This document shows, piece by piece, positions 18,136 to 26,893 of a stretch of DNA of 64,000 nt. The translations under genes and the position numbers were made by a program. This DNA comes from Roseibium sp. (GTDB lineage: Bacteria; Pseudomonadota; Alphaproteobacteria; Rhizobiales; Stappiaceae), in assembly GCA_017643925.1 (NCBI GenBank), contig JAEPML010000004.1:244530-308529 (forward strand). The letters run 5' to 3'. Position 1 is the first letter of the stretch; each line of letters starts with the position of its first letter. The notes beneath the pieces were generated by a model, which saw only the letters and a list, made by a program, of their open reading frames with translations, was not told where the DNA came from and searched no databases.

Positions 18136-18220
18136 TGGTGCCCCCCGCCGGAATCGAACCGGCACTCCCGAAGGAACGGGATTTTGAATCCCGCGCGTCT
18201 ACCAGTTCCGCCAGAGGGGC
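18136..18220 (-). tRNA. tRNA-Leu (CAA)
   Basis: The 85-nucleotide cloverleaf is read on the minus strand. The acceptor GCCCCTC pairs with GGGGGGC and is followed by ACCA encoded in the gene. The anticodon stem CGGGA/TCCCG encloses TTCAAAA with anticodon CAA. The variable arm (GTTCCTTCGGGAGT) is long, as expected for leucine tRNA, and the T-loop is GGTTCGATTCC. It decodes UUG. Confidence 0.95.
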
Positions 18221-18495
18221 AACTGACACCGGAGAGGGTGGGTATCACGGGCCATGACAGGATGCAAGCGCGTTGGCGACGGTGAAATGCGTTCTGCCAA
18301 TGAAAAGACATCCACCCTGTTTTGACCGCACATGCAGAGCGTACCGGCAATTTTAGAGGTTACCTTAACGGTCCATTTGCCCTGTCATCACGAAACGGCC
18401 GCAGGACAAGGGAAAACCCGTTCCACAATCGTGTTCTTAACCGCACATCAATCCTGGCGCAGCAGTCTGCCCGCTCAATCATCGAGGGGCGATCC

Positions 18496-18981
18496 ATGAG
18501 CATTGTTGAAACCGGAGCAGTTCTGAATTCCGGAAAAGTCAGTATGACCGACCAAACGCAGACGGCAGACAGCATCTTTTCCCTCATGACGCTGGACAAG
18601 GATGCCCTTCAGCCCGCCCCGATTGATCCGAGTTGGGTTCTGGATGGCGACCCGGAAGCAAAATGTCAGAAAATCTCCGAGATTGGCGATTACTGGACCG
18701 CTGTCGACCACTGGTCCTGCACCGCAGGCAAGTTCCGCTGGTTTTACAATCTGGACGAAACCATTCTCATTCTGGAGGGCGAAGCCTTCATCACCGATGA
18801 CAATGGTGTCGAATATCACGTCCTGCCCGGTCGGACCTTGTCCTTCACCGACGGCACGAAAGCCGTCTGGACCGTGCCAAACTATGTCCGAAAGATCGCC
18901 TTCAACCAGAGATCCGTCCCGACATATCTTCACAAATTCTGCCGCGCCGTGAACAAGATACACAGAATGGTCTTTCGCTGA
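18496..18981 (+). CDS. Cupin domain protein (DUF861-like)
   Basis: The protein has 161 residues and a single cupin barrel of the DUF861/EutQ type: ETILILEGEAFITDDNGVEYHVLPGRTLSFTDG, cited in part from about 87 on, then KAVWTVPNYVRKIAF. The usual metal ligands are incomplete, as in many DUF861 members. GAGGGG precedes the ATG at 18496; the longer open frame starting at 18322 has no such site. It lies alone between tRNA-Leu and the CYTH-CHAD gene. The ligand is unknown. Confidence 0.75.
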   Translation: MSIVETGAVLNSGKVSMTDQTQTADSIFSLMTLDKDALQPAPIDPSWVLDGDPEAKCQKISEIGDYWTAVDHWSCTAGKFRWFYNLDETILILEGEAFITDDNGVEYHVLPGRTLSFTDGTKAVWTVPNYVRKIAFNQRSVPTYLHKFCRAVNKIHRMVFR

Positions 18982-19097
18982 GATCGAAGGAAAACCGCCG
19001 GGGCATCGCGCCTGACCCGGACAGTTAGCCCGCAAACAAAAGCGCAAATTGTGCGCATTTTCTAGACAAGCCTATTTTGCTTGGCTAGAAATTTCTG

Positions 19098-20663
19098 ATG
19101 AGCAAGTCAGCAAGAGAAATCGAGCTCAAACTTGAGCTTGATCCCGGGGCGCAGGACGCCATCAAACGAATTGGCACCGCGGATGGATTTGCGGCCAGCA
19201 AAGCCGTCACCAAGACCCTCCAATCGATCTATTTCGACACGCCTGACCAGGCTCTTCGAAAGGCCAAGATTTCACTCAGGGTCAGAAAGTCAGGCAGAAG
19301 CTGGATCCAGACCGCAAAACTCGGCACCGGTGTCATGGGAGGCCTCTCCACTGCTGTAGAGGCCGAGCATCAGGTCACCGGCCGGGCCCTCGACCTTTCG
19401 GCGATTGAGGACGACGCGGTACGGGAAAGACTCCTGGAACTCATCGGTGACGCGCCACTGAGCGAGTGTTTTGAAACCGTTATGAAACGGACGACACGGG
19501 AACTGACCCGCGAACACGACGGTGCGCGCATTGAACTGGCCTTCGATACCGGCAACATCCTTGCCGGAAGCGGGTCGCAGCCACTTGTCGAACTCGAGCT
19601 GGAGCTCAAGGAGGGGCCAAGCCTCGCCGTGTTTGACGCCGCCAGAGCGTTGTTGAAATCGGTTCCCTTCCGGTTTTCGCCCTACAGCAAGGCGGAACGC
19701 GGATACCGGTTTGCTGAGGGCCAGGTCCAGCAAGAACTAAAACCCTACTTTGCAGAGGCGACGTCACTGGTCTCTGGAAGCACCGTCGAACTTGCATTGC
19801 GGGATGTTCTGCGGTCTTGCCTGACCCAGATTGCGGAAAACCGGCTTGCCGTGCTGGCGTCGGACAACCCGGAAGGGCCCCACCAGCTTCGCGTTGGGCT
19901 GCGGAGATTGCGCAGCGCCTTTCGCTTGTTCAAACCCGTATTGAACCCGGCAACCACGGCCCCTCTGGACGCGATGGCACGCCTGATTGCGGCGGAGGCC
20001 GGCGCCCTGCGGGATCTCGACGTACTGATCGATGAAATCGTGATGGACCCGATTGACGCTGCCCCGGAGAGCGTCGCCTTCGACAAGTTGCTGCAAGACC
20101 TCAACGCCGCCCGTGCGGACAGAACACGCAGCACCTTGGCGTACCATCTGAAGTCCGCAGAGGTCAACGAGTTCATTTTGAACCTTGCCGCGTATACCGA
20201 ATGCCGGGGATGGCTGGATCCGGAAAATTTCGATCAAACAGGGCTCCTGGCGCAACCGATCGAAAGCCTCGCCAGCCGCGCACTTGCAAAGCAATGGAAG
20301 AAAGTTCTTCGCTACGGCAAACGCATTGAGGACCTGAGCATCCTGGAGCGGCACGAAATGCGCAAGGCTATGAAGAAGCTGCGTTATGGCGTCGAGTTCT
20401 TCGGGAGCCTTTATCCCAGGGAACGTGTGAAACCCCTGCTCAAGCGCATGAAAAAGCTGCAGGACATCTTCGGATACCTGAACGATGTTGCCATGGCCGA
20501 AGAACTGCCGACCAAATGCAGTGCTTCTGCACGCGCCGACCCGGAAATCGCCCAGGCGATCGGGTTTGTGATCGGCTGGCACGAAGCACAATGCCAGGCC
20601 AGCTGGCAACATGCGAAAGGGTACTGGGAAGACACGCGCGCGACCCCGAAATTCTGGGCCTGA
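19098..20663 (+). CDS. CYTH and CHAD domain protein (inorganic triphosphatase/polyphosphate-associated)
   Basis: The 521-residue protein joins an N-terminal CYTH tunnel fold (about 1-200) and a C-terminal CHAD helical domain (about 225-510). The CYTH signature EIELKLEL opens the protein at residues 7-14 and basic/acidic strands such as ISLRVRKSGRSW follow. The CHAD part has the conserved HQLRVGLRRLRSAFRLF and HEMRKAMKKLRYGVEFF motifs, which bind polyphosphate. YgiF-type proteins with this architecture hydrolyse inorganic triphosphate. Translation starts at the ATG at 19098. Confidence 0.88.
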   Translation: MSKSAREIELKLELDPGAQDAIKRIGTADGFAASKAVTKTLQSIYFDTPDQALRKAKISLRVRKSGRSWIQTAKLGTGVMGGLSTAVEAEHQVTGRALDLSAIEDDAVRERLLELIGDAPLSECFETVMKRTTRELTREHDGARIELAFDTGNILAGSGSQPLVELELELKEGPSLAVFDAARALLKSVPFRFSPYSKAERGYRFAEGQVQQELKPYFAEATSLVSGSTVELALRDVLRSCLTQIAENRLAVLASDNPEGPHQLRVGLRRLRSAFRLFKPVLNPATTAPLDAMARLIAAEAGALRDLDVLIDEIVMDPIDAAPESVAFDKLLQDLNAARADRTRSTLAYHLKSAEVNEFILNLAAYTECRGWLDPENFDQTGLLAQPIESLASRALAKQWKKVLRYGKRIEDLSILERHEMRKAMKKLRYGVEFFGSLYPRERVKPLLKRMKKLQDIFGYLNDVAMAEELPTKCSASARADPEIAQAIGFVIGWHEAQCQASWQHAKGYWEDTRATPKFWA

Positions 20664-20804
20664 GACTTCCTCCGGATCAGGCTCAACAATTCGCACTTAA
20701 GTGACCGAAGCAATTCAAATCGGACCACTGACGGTTATTGTCGATCAGACATGTTCTTTTTATGTTCTATTTACGAGAAACCATTTGATGCGGGAGTGCA
20801 ATCA

Positions 20805-21203
20805 ATGCTGACGGGGAGTTGCTGCTGCGGAACGGTCAGGTTCGAACTTCGGGCCCAACCTACAATGATGGGCACCTGTCACTGCTCCAGATGCCGAAAG
20901 CTGGGTGCCAGCACGTTTGTGTTCGTCAAGAAAGACGACTTGCGATGGGTGCAAGGCAAGGACAATATTCAGGTCTTCGAACCCACGGGTCCCTACAAAT
21001 ACAGCCGTTGCTTCTGCAAGACCTGCGGCAGTTCGCTTGGGGAAATCCTCTCGAACGAAGACGGCTTTCCCGTCGCGGCCAATATCATTGACGGTGAGCT
21101 CGATGCAAAGAACCGGTTTCACGAATTTGTCGCCGAAAAACCGTCCTGGTACGAAATCTGCGATGGGGCCGAGCAGTTTGACGCACACCCTGTCTCAGGT
21201 TAG
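20805..21203 (+). CDS. GFA family protein (CENP-V/GFA zinc fold)
   Basis: A 132-residue zinc protein. The first ligand cluster is GSCCCGTVRFE, the second CHCSRCRK and the third CKTCGSS, the standard GFA/CENP-V pattern. Named after glutathione-dependent formaldehyde-activating enzyme, most members are of unknown function. The ATG at 20805 starts MLTGSCCCG, as in relatives, with GGGAG eight bases upstream. It converges with the caspase-like gene, only seven bases apart. Confidence 0.85.
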   Translation: MLTGSCCCGTVRFELRAQPTMMGTCHCSRCRKLGASTFVFVKKDDLRWVQGKDNIQVFEPTGPYKYSRCFCKTCGSSLGEILSNEDGFPVAANIIDGELDAKNRFHEFVAEKPSWYEICDGAEQFDAHPVSG

Positions 21204-21210
21204 CGCCGAT

Positions 21211-22935
21211 TTAGCCGGGGGCCATACGAACCACATCGAGGCGTAGCCAAACATTCTCGCTTTTCTTCGGATTGACCCACAGTCTCGAACCTCTGATGGA
21301 AACCACGCGTCCGAACGGGAACAGCTTCGGAAGCTGACCGGACGCCCGCACTTCTCTCACTTGGGCCTTGCCGAACAAGGTGTCGAGACTCATGCTGACC
21401 GTTATCTTACCATCGTCCGAAAGACGGCCTCGAAACGTGTCAAAGAATGATCGGGTAGAGGTATATACTTCTTCGGAAACTACATAGAGTTCGCCATTGC
21501 GGAGCCTTACCTCGGCCTTTGCCAGGAGAGTGCGCTGATTGGTCCCACTCGGATCGCTGGCGCTGTAATTGAAGCGATGAAATTCCAGGAGCCATACGCC
21601 ATCATAGGTGGAAGGGGTTTTCTCGATCTTGTCGACAAGGGTTGCCAGCGTCTTTTCCGACAGGTAACCGTTCTCTTCAATACGGTTGCGGATCTGAAAC
21701 TTTCGAAGCCCGGCACGGGACTTCGGGCCGAAAGCCCCGTCTGCGGCCCCGACATCGTATCCCAGGGCGTTAAGCGTCTCCTGGACTTGTTGAAAGTCTT
21801 CCGGCTTCAGCCGCAACTGAGCCTCTTCATCTTCCGGTGACAGTGGTGCAGCAGTCTTGTCGAGAGCAGTTCCCGCTGAAGACAGGTTGAGCTTTGCCAG
21901 GTTCGTCCGATCGTATGCCGCTCCGTCCGCTGACGAACCGCTCTGTCGCAGTCCCTTGGTTGTCCCGGCGGCATTCGCCTGAAGTTGCTCTTCCAGACGG
22001 TCCAGCTTGATCTTGGCCAGATCCACGAATTGACCTTCTGGATACTTCTTCAGATAGGCGTTGAAATAGGCAACTTCACTCGTATCCTTGATAGAATCCC
22101 AGTACGCGAGTTCGACAAGGGCTTCTTGCTTTTGCTTTTCAGCCTGCTTACGGGCCTCGCTGTCATCAACCTCCACCTTAAGCTTGAGTACAACTTCACC
22201 CGTCAGGGATGAATTGTCCCACGGAACCTGCTGGCCGTTTGTCACCAGTAGGACCTCGTTGCGCACGCGCACCATGCTGCGCGCAATACCTTCACCGGGG
22301 TTGCCGAGATGCTTGACGAGTGCCGCGGTAAACGGACTGTTGCGACCCTCCCCATCGTAGGCGACGTTCCCCGGCTGTGTCGCGAACGAGATAAAGGACC
22401 CCACGCCGACGCCAATCCTTGCAAGGCCACGACCAACCTCCGCGGAGCGGGTGCCCATGGATCGCGCCAGATTTCGTGCCAGAGGATTGTTTCGGCAAGC
22501 ATCCAGAAAAACGAGGTTGGTCTTGGCATTTCGTTCCATCGCAGAAAGCACCAGCGTCATGGGAACGGCTTCAAACTCAAGATCGTTCTCACTTTCCAGG
22601 CGCGCATCGATCGGCGCCATGTAGTTTTCGCCATTTACTTGAAAACCGTGCCCGGCGTAGTAGAAGAGCGCGATCTCAGTTCCATCGAGCTGCTTGATAT
22701 ACTGCCGGATCGTGCGCCGCATTTGCGAGAAGTCCAGGTCAATCCCCTTGATGACCTCAAAATCAAGCGCCTCTAGCTTGGCCGCAACATCGTTTGCGTC
22801 ATTCTGCGGATTGGGAAGAGCCGCCGCGTGCACATAGGCCGAATTTCCGATAACCAGCGCAACACGATTTTGAGCGCCGCTAGCGATCTGGGGAAGAAGT
22901 GCTATCGAAACGGCAAGAAACAGGAAAAAACGCAA
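21211..22935 (-). CDS. Secreted caspase-like protease (peptidase C14) with peptidoglycan-binding domain
   Basis: This 574-residue exported protein has a signal peptide (RFFLFLAVSIALLPQIASG), a caspase p20-type domain at about 22-250 with His96 in YYAGHGFQ and Cys147 in FLDACRNNP, and a Lys/Glu-rich spacer. A PG_binding_1 domain sits near 385-440 (ETLNALGYDVGAADGAFGP) and a beta-rich C-terminal part ends at 574. Orthocaspases cut after basic residues, but the substrate here is unknown. TTG at 22935 is the start, with GGGAGGTGA just upstream. Confidence 0.85.
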   Translation of the reverse strand: MRFFLFLAVSIALLPQIASGAQNRVALVIGNSAYVHAAALPNPQNDANDVAAKLEALDFEVIKGIDLDFSQMRRTIRQYIKQLDGTEIALFYYAGHGFQVNGENYMAPIDARLESENDLEFEAVPMTLVLSAMERNAKTNLVFLDACRNNPLARNLARSMGTRSAEVGRGLARIGVGVGSFISFATQPGNVAYDGEGRNSPFTAALVKHLGNPGEGIARSMVRVRNEVLLVTNGQQVPWDNSSLTGEVVLKLKVEVDDSEARKQAEKQKQEALVELAYWDSIKDTSEVAYFNAYLKKYPEGQFVDLAKIKLDRLEEQLQANAAGTTKGLRQSGSSADGAAYDRTNLAKLNLSSAGTALDKTAAPLSPEDEEAQLRLKPEDFQQVQETLNALGYDVGAADGAFGPKSRAGLRKFQIRNRIEENGYLSEKTLATLVDKIEKTPSTYDGVWLLEFHRFNYSASDPSGTNQRTLLAKAEVRLRNGELYVVSEEVYTSTRSFFDTFRGRLSDDGKITVSMSLDTLFGKAQVREVRASGQLPKLFPFGRVVSIRGSRLWVNPKKSENVWLRLDVVRMAPG

Positions 22936-23085
22936 GGGTCACCTCCCAATCAGCCAGGGGATGGTTTGCCTCTTCTCACAATCAAATTCCTCGCAACCCC
23001 CCAGAGGCCACCATCATAACACCGATTACCTGCGCTCAAACCCTCAAGTTGCGACCCGGAGATCCGACAAGCAATCCGGAACGCA

Positions 23086-23760
23086 TCAATCACATCTCGT
23101 GCCCACCGCAACTATCTCGGCAGTCAGCTTCCCAACGAATACATCGGCTGACAGACCGGCTGGCAGATGCGTGTGCGCAGCGATCTCGATTTCGCGATCT
23201 TCTCCGAGCAGGGTGAGAAAGGTGTTGATCGCCCGGATCGCCTCGGCGGCAACCGGCTCGGCAAGCATGATTGCATGAGCAAGCACGGCGTGTCGGTTTC
23301 TGTCGGCCTTGCACCTGCGGATACGCAGCGCTGTTCCGGCAAATTTCAGCCCGTTCAGCTGGACGTTATAGGCTCCATCGCAGAAGGCGCCCGGTTGCCA
23401 GCCTCTGCTGGCACCAGGTCCCAGGGCTCTCTCAATCGACGTGCAAAGCCTGTCATACTCCCTGGCCAGGTCGATCTGCATGCCTGACGGGTTGGCATAG
23501 ACATGTGTCAGGTTGAAGATCCCCGGGCCCTGGGGGGTCGCGTCGCCTCCTGTGCTGCGGCTATGCACGGGCCATCCGGCCGTTCCGAGCCGCTCGACGG
23601 CCTCCTGAAAATTCGGTTTTCCCTTGAAACTCATCGGCGCGACAAGACAGCCGAGGCTCTCCCAGAAGTGCAGATGCTGCCTGTCCGGGTGATGGCTGAC
23701 ATCTTCAAGCAGGTCCAGTTCGCGATTCAGGGCGTCCGCAGCATCAATCCGTTCGATCAA
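23086..23760 (-). CDS. Biotin/lipoate ligase-like (LplA-fold) protein beside phnF
   Basis: This 224-residue protein resembles the BPL_LplA_LipB fold. VQLNGLKFAGTALRIRR near 133-149 matches the conserved Asn-Gly-x-Lys-x-x-Gly-(S/T)-A region that activates lipoate in LplA. An arginine-rich early loop is missing, so enzymatic activity is uncertain. The TTG at 23760 has CAGGGGTG upstream. It lies 27 bases after phnF on the same strand, so the two are probably cotranscribed and divergent from phnG. What it would lipoylate or bind in phosphonate metabolism is unknown. Confidence 0.65.
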   Translation of the reverse strand: MIERIDAADALNRELDLLEDVSHHPDRQHLHFWESLGCLVAPMSFKGKPNFQEAVERLGTAGWPVHSRSTGGDATPQGPGIFNLTHVYANPSGMQIDLAREYDRLCTSIERALGPGASRGWQPGAFCDGAYNVQLNGLKFAGTALRIRRCKADRNRHAVLAHAIMLAEPVAAEAIRAINTFLTLLGEDREIEIAAHTHLPAGLSADVFVGKLTAEIVAVGTRCD

Positions 23761-23787
23761 GCTTCACCCCTGTCGCTTCCGTGAAAA

Positions 23788-24531
23788 TCATAGGGCCTCC
23801 CCGTTCACCACAAGCTGCATGCGGTCCGCAGCAACGCGCGCCCGCGTGTATTGAATTGGGCGTTCGTTCATGTCGAGATTGAGACTCTCGACCACAAGAA
23901 CAGGTTGCCCAAGCGCAAGCCCCAGCTGCTGAGCATCCCGAGCCTCAACCAGTTCCGCGGTAATCCGGCTCTCCCGGCGCTTGTAGTCCTCGATCCCGGC
24001 GCGGCGCAATGCGTCGGTAATCGATCCGCTTTCTGCATAATCGGCGACAAAGTTGGGAACGCGCGCCTGTTCGAACCAGCTTGTGCCGACAATCATCGGC
24101 ACACTGTCAGCCACTCTCAGTGTTTCGACACGGATCAAAGCCGTGCCGAGCGGCACCTCGAGCTGGTTGGCAAGCAGCGCGTCCGCCTCCTCCAGTGCCG
24201 AACCGATCAGACGGCCGCTTGGAGCACGGTCCTGGCCGGACATGATTTCGGAAAAACGGGTCCTCGGTCCGATCGGATAGCTGAGCGGGGCGGACGCCAC
24301 GAAGGTTCCCCGGCCCTGGTCGGCCCGAAGAATACCTTCTGCCGTCAAGGCGGCAATCGCCCGGCGCACTGTATGGCGGTTCACACCAAAGCGCGCAGCA
24401 AATTCAGCCTCCGGAGGCAACCGGCTGCCTTCCTTGAAAGCCCCGCTGACGATTTCAGCTTTCAGCGTTTCCATAATCTGGCGCCAGACGGCAATGCCGG
24501 CACTGCGGTCGAGAACTTGGTTTTTCGTCAT
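23788..24531 (-). CDS. phnF: GntR/HutC-family regulator of the phosphonate operon
   Basis: A 247-residue repressor with a winged helix at about 15-80 (LPPEAEFAARFGVNRHTVRRAIAALTAEG, in two pieces) and a C-terminal UTRA ligand domain (about 100-240). PhnF proteins repress phosphonate genes and respond to a phosphonate-related ligand. It is divergent from phnG, with a palindromic site at 24574-24589 in the gap. The ATG at 24531 starts MTKNQVLDRSAG; an ATG nine codons upstream is an alternative. Confidence 0.88.
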   Translation of the reverse strand: MTKNQVLDRSAGIAVWRQIMETLKAEIVSGAFKEGSRLPPEAEFAARFGVNRHTVRRAIAALTAEGILRADQGRGTFVASAPLSYPIGPRTRFSEIMSGQDRAPSGRLIGSALEEADALLANQLEVPLGTALIRVETLRVADSVPMIVGTSWFEQARVPNFVADYAESGSITDALRRAGIEDYKRRESRITAELVEARDAQQLGLALGQPVLVVESLNLDMNERPIQYTRARVAADRMQLVVNGEAL

Positions 24532-24573
24532 GTGTCCGTCATCAAATTTCGGTACCAAAGAGTCAATCGGATT

Positions 24574-24589
24574 ATTTGTCTAGACAAAT
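24574..24589. promoter_or_regulatory. 16-bp perfect palindrome, probable PhnF operator
   Basis: ATTTGTCTAGACAAAT is an exact inverted repeat. AGACAAAT is repeated again immediately (24590-24597). The GTCTAGAC core fits HutC-type operators. It lies 43 bases above the phnF start and 74 above the phnG start. Confidence 0.7.
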
Positions 24590-24662
24590 AGACAAATCAA
24601 GTTTAGATCCTAACCGCAATCGAAATTCCTTCCTGTGAACGCAGAACCGAAAGGCGCGCTTC

Positions 24663-25130
24663 ATGACCGATTACTCGCAAACCGCCAACTCCGCACAAGT
24701 GGCCCGGCAGAAGACGATGGCAGTCCTTGCCGCCGCGCCTGCCGAGGCTGTCGCGGAAAAATTCGGCGCACTGCCAACACCCGCTTATGACCTCGTCCGG
24801 AAGCCGGAAACCGGCCTCGTCATGGTGCGCGGTCGCATGGGCGGCACCGGCAGTCCCTTCAATCTGGGTGAAGTCACCGTGACCCGCTGCGTGGTTCGGT
24901 TGGAGACCGGCGAGACGGGCAACGCCTACAGCCTCGGACGGGACAAGCAGAAAGCCCTGCAGTCGGCCGTGATCGACGCCCTGTGGCAGCGAGACGAAAC
25001 GCGTGCGCGGATCGAAACCGAGGTGATTGCCCCCCTGGCGGCAGCACAGGAACAGTCCGACGCAGCCGTCAAGGACGAAACAGAGGCCACCAAGGTCAAC
25101 TTCTTCACCATGGTGCGAGGAGACAACTGA
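24663..25130 (+). CDS. phnG: Phosphonate C-P lyase core subunit PhnG
   Basis: The 155-residue protein has the PhnG fold signatures RQKTMAVLAAA near residue 15 and FNLGEVTVTRCVVRL at about 68-82. With PhnH, PhnI and PhnJ it forms the cytoplasmic core complex that transfers phosphonates onto ribose. The ATG at 24663 heads the operon, and its stop overlaps the phnH start by one base (TGATG). Expression is probably controlled by PhnF through the palindrome 74 bases upstream. Confidence 0.93.
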   Translation: MTDYSQTANSAQVARQKTMAVLAAAPAEAVAEKFGALPTPAYDLVRKPETGLVMVRGRMGGTGSPFNLGEVTVTRCVVRLETGETGNAYSLGRDKQKALQSAVIDALWQRDETRARIETEVIAPLAAAQEQSDAAVKDETEATKVNFFTMVRGDN

Positions 25131-25762
25131 TGGACACGCTCACCGCAGTTAATCAGGAACCCGTTCAGATCACGCCTGGATTTCAGGATCCGGTGCATGA
25201 GGCGCAGGCCTGTTTCAGGGCAATCATGAATGCCACGGCCCGGCCCGGGATCCGGCAAAAGATCTCGATATCGGATCTTGCGCCACCGGCACCGCTCACA
25301 CCGACGGGAGCTGCCATCGCGCTCACGCTGTTCGACTACGACACGCCGATCTGGCTCGACAAGACGCTGATGGCCTCCGAAGCTGTCAAGGCGTTCTTGA
25401 GGTTTCATACAGGAGCACCGATCGTGTCGGAGCCGGTTGAAGCCGCCTTCGCACTGGTCGCGGACGCAACTCATCTGGTGCCGATTGCCAGTTTCAATCA
25501 GGGTTCAGCGGAGTATCCGGACCGTTCGACCACGGTGATCCTCACCGGTCAGAACTTCAAGGCAAAGCAATCGGTGACCCTGACCGGGCCTGGCGTTAAG
25601 GACACCGAACGCTTCGAAACCTCTCCATTGCCGCCCGTCTTCTGGGATCAGGTGATCTCCAATGCAAAACAGTTTCCGCGCGGTGTCGACCTGATCTTCG
25701 CCGGCGACGGAGAAATCGCAGCTCTTCCCCGCTCCTCTCGCATCAGCATTCAGGAGGCTTAA
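25130..25762 (+). CDS. phnH: Phosphonate C-P lyase core subunit PhnH
   Basis: A 210-residue protein with the PhnH N-terminus GFQDPVHEAQACFRAIMNA followed by ATARPGIRQ and the C-terminal FPRGVDLIFAG motif. PhnH is a dimer in the core complex, with a PLP-transferase-like fold but no PLP site. The start ATG overlaps the phnG stop, and phnI follows after three bases, so the genes are translationally coupled. Confidence 0.93.
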   Translation: MDTLTAVNQEPVQITPGFQDPVHEAQACFRAIMNATARPGIRQKISISDLAPPAPLTPTGAAIALTLFDYDTPIWLDKTLMASEAVKAFLRFHTGAPIVSEPVEAAFALVADATHLVPIASFNQGSAEYPDRSTTVILTGQNFKAKQSVTLTGPGVKDTERFETSPLPPVFWDQVISNAKQFPRGVDLIFAGDGEIAALPRSSRISIQEA

Positions 25763-25765
25763 GAC

Positions 25766-26893
25766 ATGTATGTTGCCGTAAAGGGTGGCGAAAAAGCCAT
25801 TCGCAACGCTCACAAGCTCCTGGCCAAACGCCGCCGGGGAGACACGTCCGTTCCGGCTCTGACGCTTGATCAGATCGCACAGCAGCTCGCACATTCGGTG
25901 GCTCGCGTCATGGGCGAGGGATCGCTTTATGACGAAACCCTGGCTGCACTTGCGATCAAGCAGGCGCGTGGCGACCTCATCGAAGCCGCGTTTCTGATCC
26001 GCGCCTACCGCACGACGCTACCGCGCTTCGGATACAGCCAGCCGATCGATACCGCAAAGATGCTGGTCGAGCGACGCATCTCGGCCACCTACAAGGATCT
26101 GCCGGGTGGACAGGTGCTTGGCCCAACCTTTGATTACAGCCACAGGCTGCTCGATTTTGCACTGGCTGCGGAAGCGGAAAACGGCGAAGTCGACTACCCG
26201 GTCGAAACGGCACCGGCAGACACGGAGACGATGCCACGGGTGACCGACCTTCTGGGCGACGAGGGGCTTATGGAACCGGACCCGGTCACGCCGGAAGATA
26301 CACCGGTCGGCGACCTGACCCGGGAACCGCTTTCCTTCCCGGCCGATCGCGATTTGCGTCTCCAGAACCTGGCGCGCGGCGACGAAGGTTTTCTGCTGGC
26401 GCTCGCCTACTCCACCCAGCGCGGCTATGGACGTACGCACCCCTTTGCCGGTGAAATCCGCTATGGCGAGGTTGAGGTCGAATTCTTTGCCGAGGAACTC
26501 GGCTTTGAAATCACACTGGGCAAGATCAAGGTCACTGAATGCCAGATGATCAACCAGTTCAAGGGGTCTGCAAAGGCAGCCCCGACCTTCACCCGCGGCT
26601 ACGGCCTGGTCTTTGGCCAGGTCGAGCGCAAGGCCATGTCCATGGCGATGGTCGACCGCTCCCTGCGCATTCATGAACTCGGAGAAGAGCAGGTTGCCCC
26701 GGCACAGGACACGGAATTTGTGCTGTCCCACTCGGACAACATCCAGGCCACCGGCTTTGTGGAACATCTGAAACTCCCCCACTACGTCGACTTTCAGGCA
26801 GAGCTCGATCTGGTGCGCCGGATGCGAGCCGAATGGTTTGAAAAACGGCAACAGGAAGAAAGTGGCGAGATCGCCCAGGAGGCCGCGGAATGA
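25766..26893 (+). CDS. phnI: Alpha-D-ribose 1-methylphosphonate 5-triphosphate synthase subunit PhnI
   Basis: The protein has 375 residues. MYVAVKGGEKAIRNAHKLL opens it, as in almost all PhnI, and DETLAALAIKQARGD and RGYGRTHPFAGEIRYGEVEV also match. PhnI carries out the nucleosidase step, attaching the phosphonate to ribose 5-triphosphate after release of adenine. The region QLGGSAKAAPTF-like (KGSAKAAPTFTRGYGLVFGQ) is intact. Its stop overlaps the phnJ start (ATGA). Confidence 0.95.
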   Translation: MYVAVKGGEKAIRNAHKLLAKRRRGDTSVPALTLDQIAQQLAHSVARVMGEGSLYDETLAALAIKQARGDLIEAAFLIRAYRTTLPRFGYSQPIDTAKMLVERRISATYKDLPGGQVLGPTFDYSHRLLDFALAAEAENGEVDYPVETAPADTETMPRVTDLLGDEGLMEPDPVTPEDTPVGDLTREPLSFPADRDLRLQNLARGDEGFLLALAYSTQRGYGRTHPFAGEIRYGEVEVEFFAEELGFEITLGKIKVTECQMINQFKGSAKAAPTFTRGYGLVFGQVERKAMSMAMVDRSLRIHELGEEQVAPAQDTEFVLSHSDNIQATGFVEHLKLPHYVDFQAELDLVRRMRAEWFEKRQQEESGEIAQEAAE

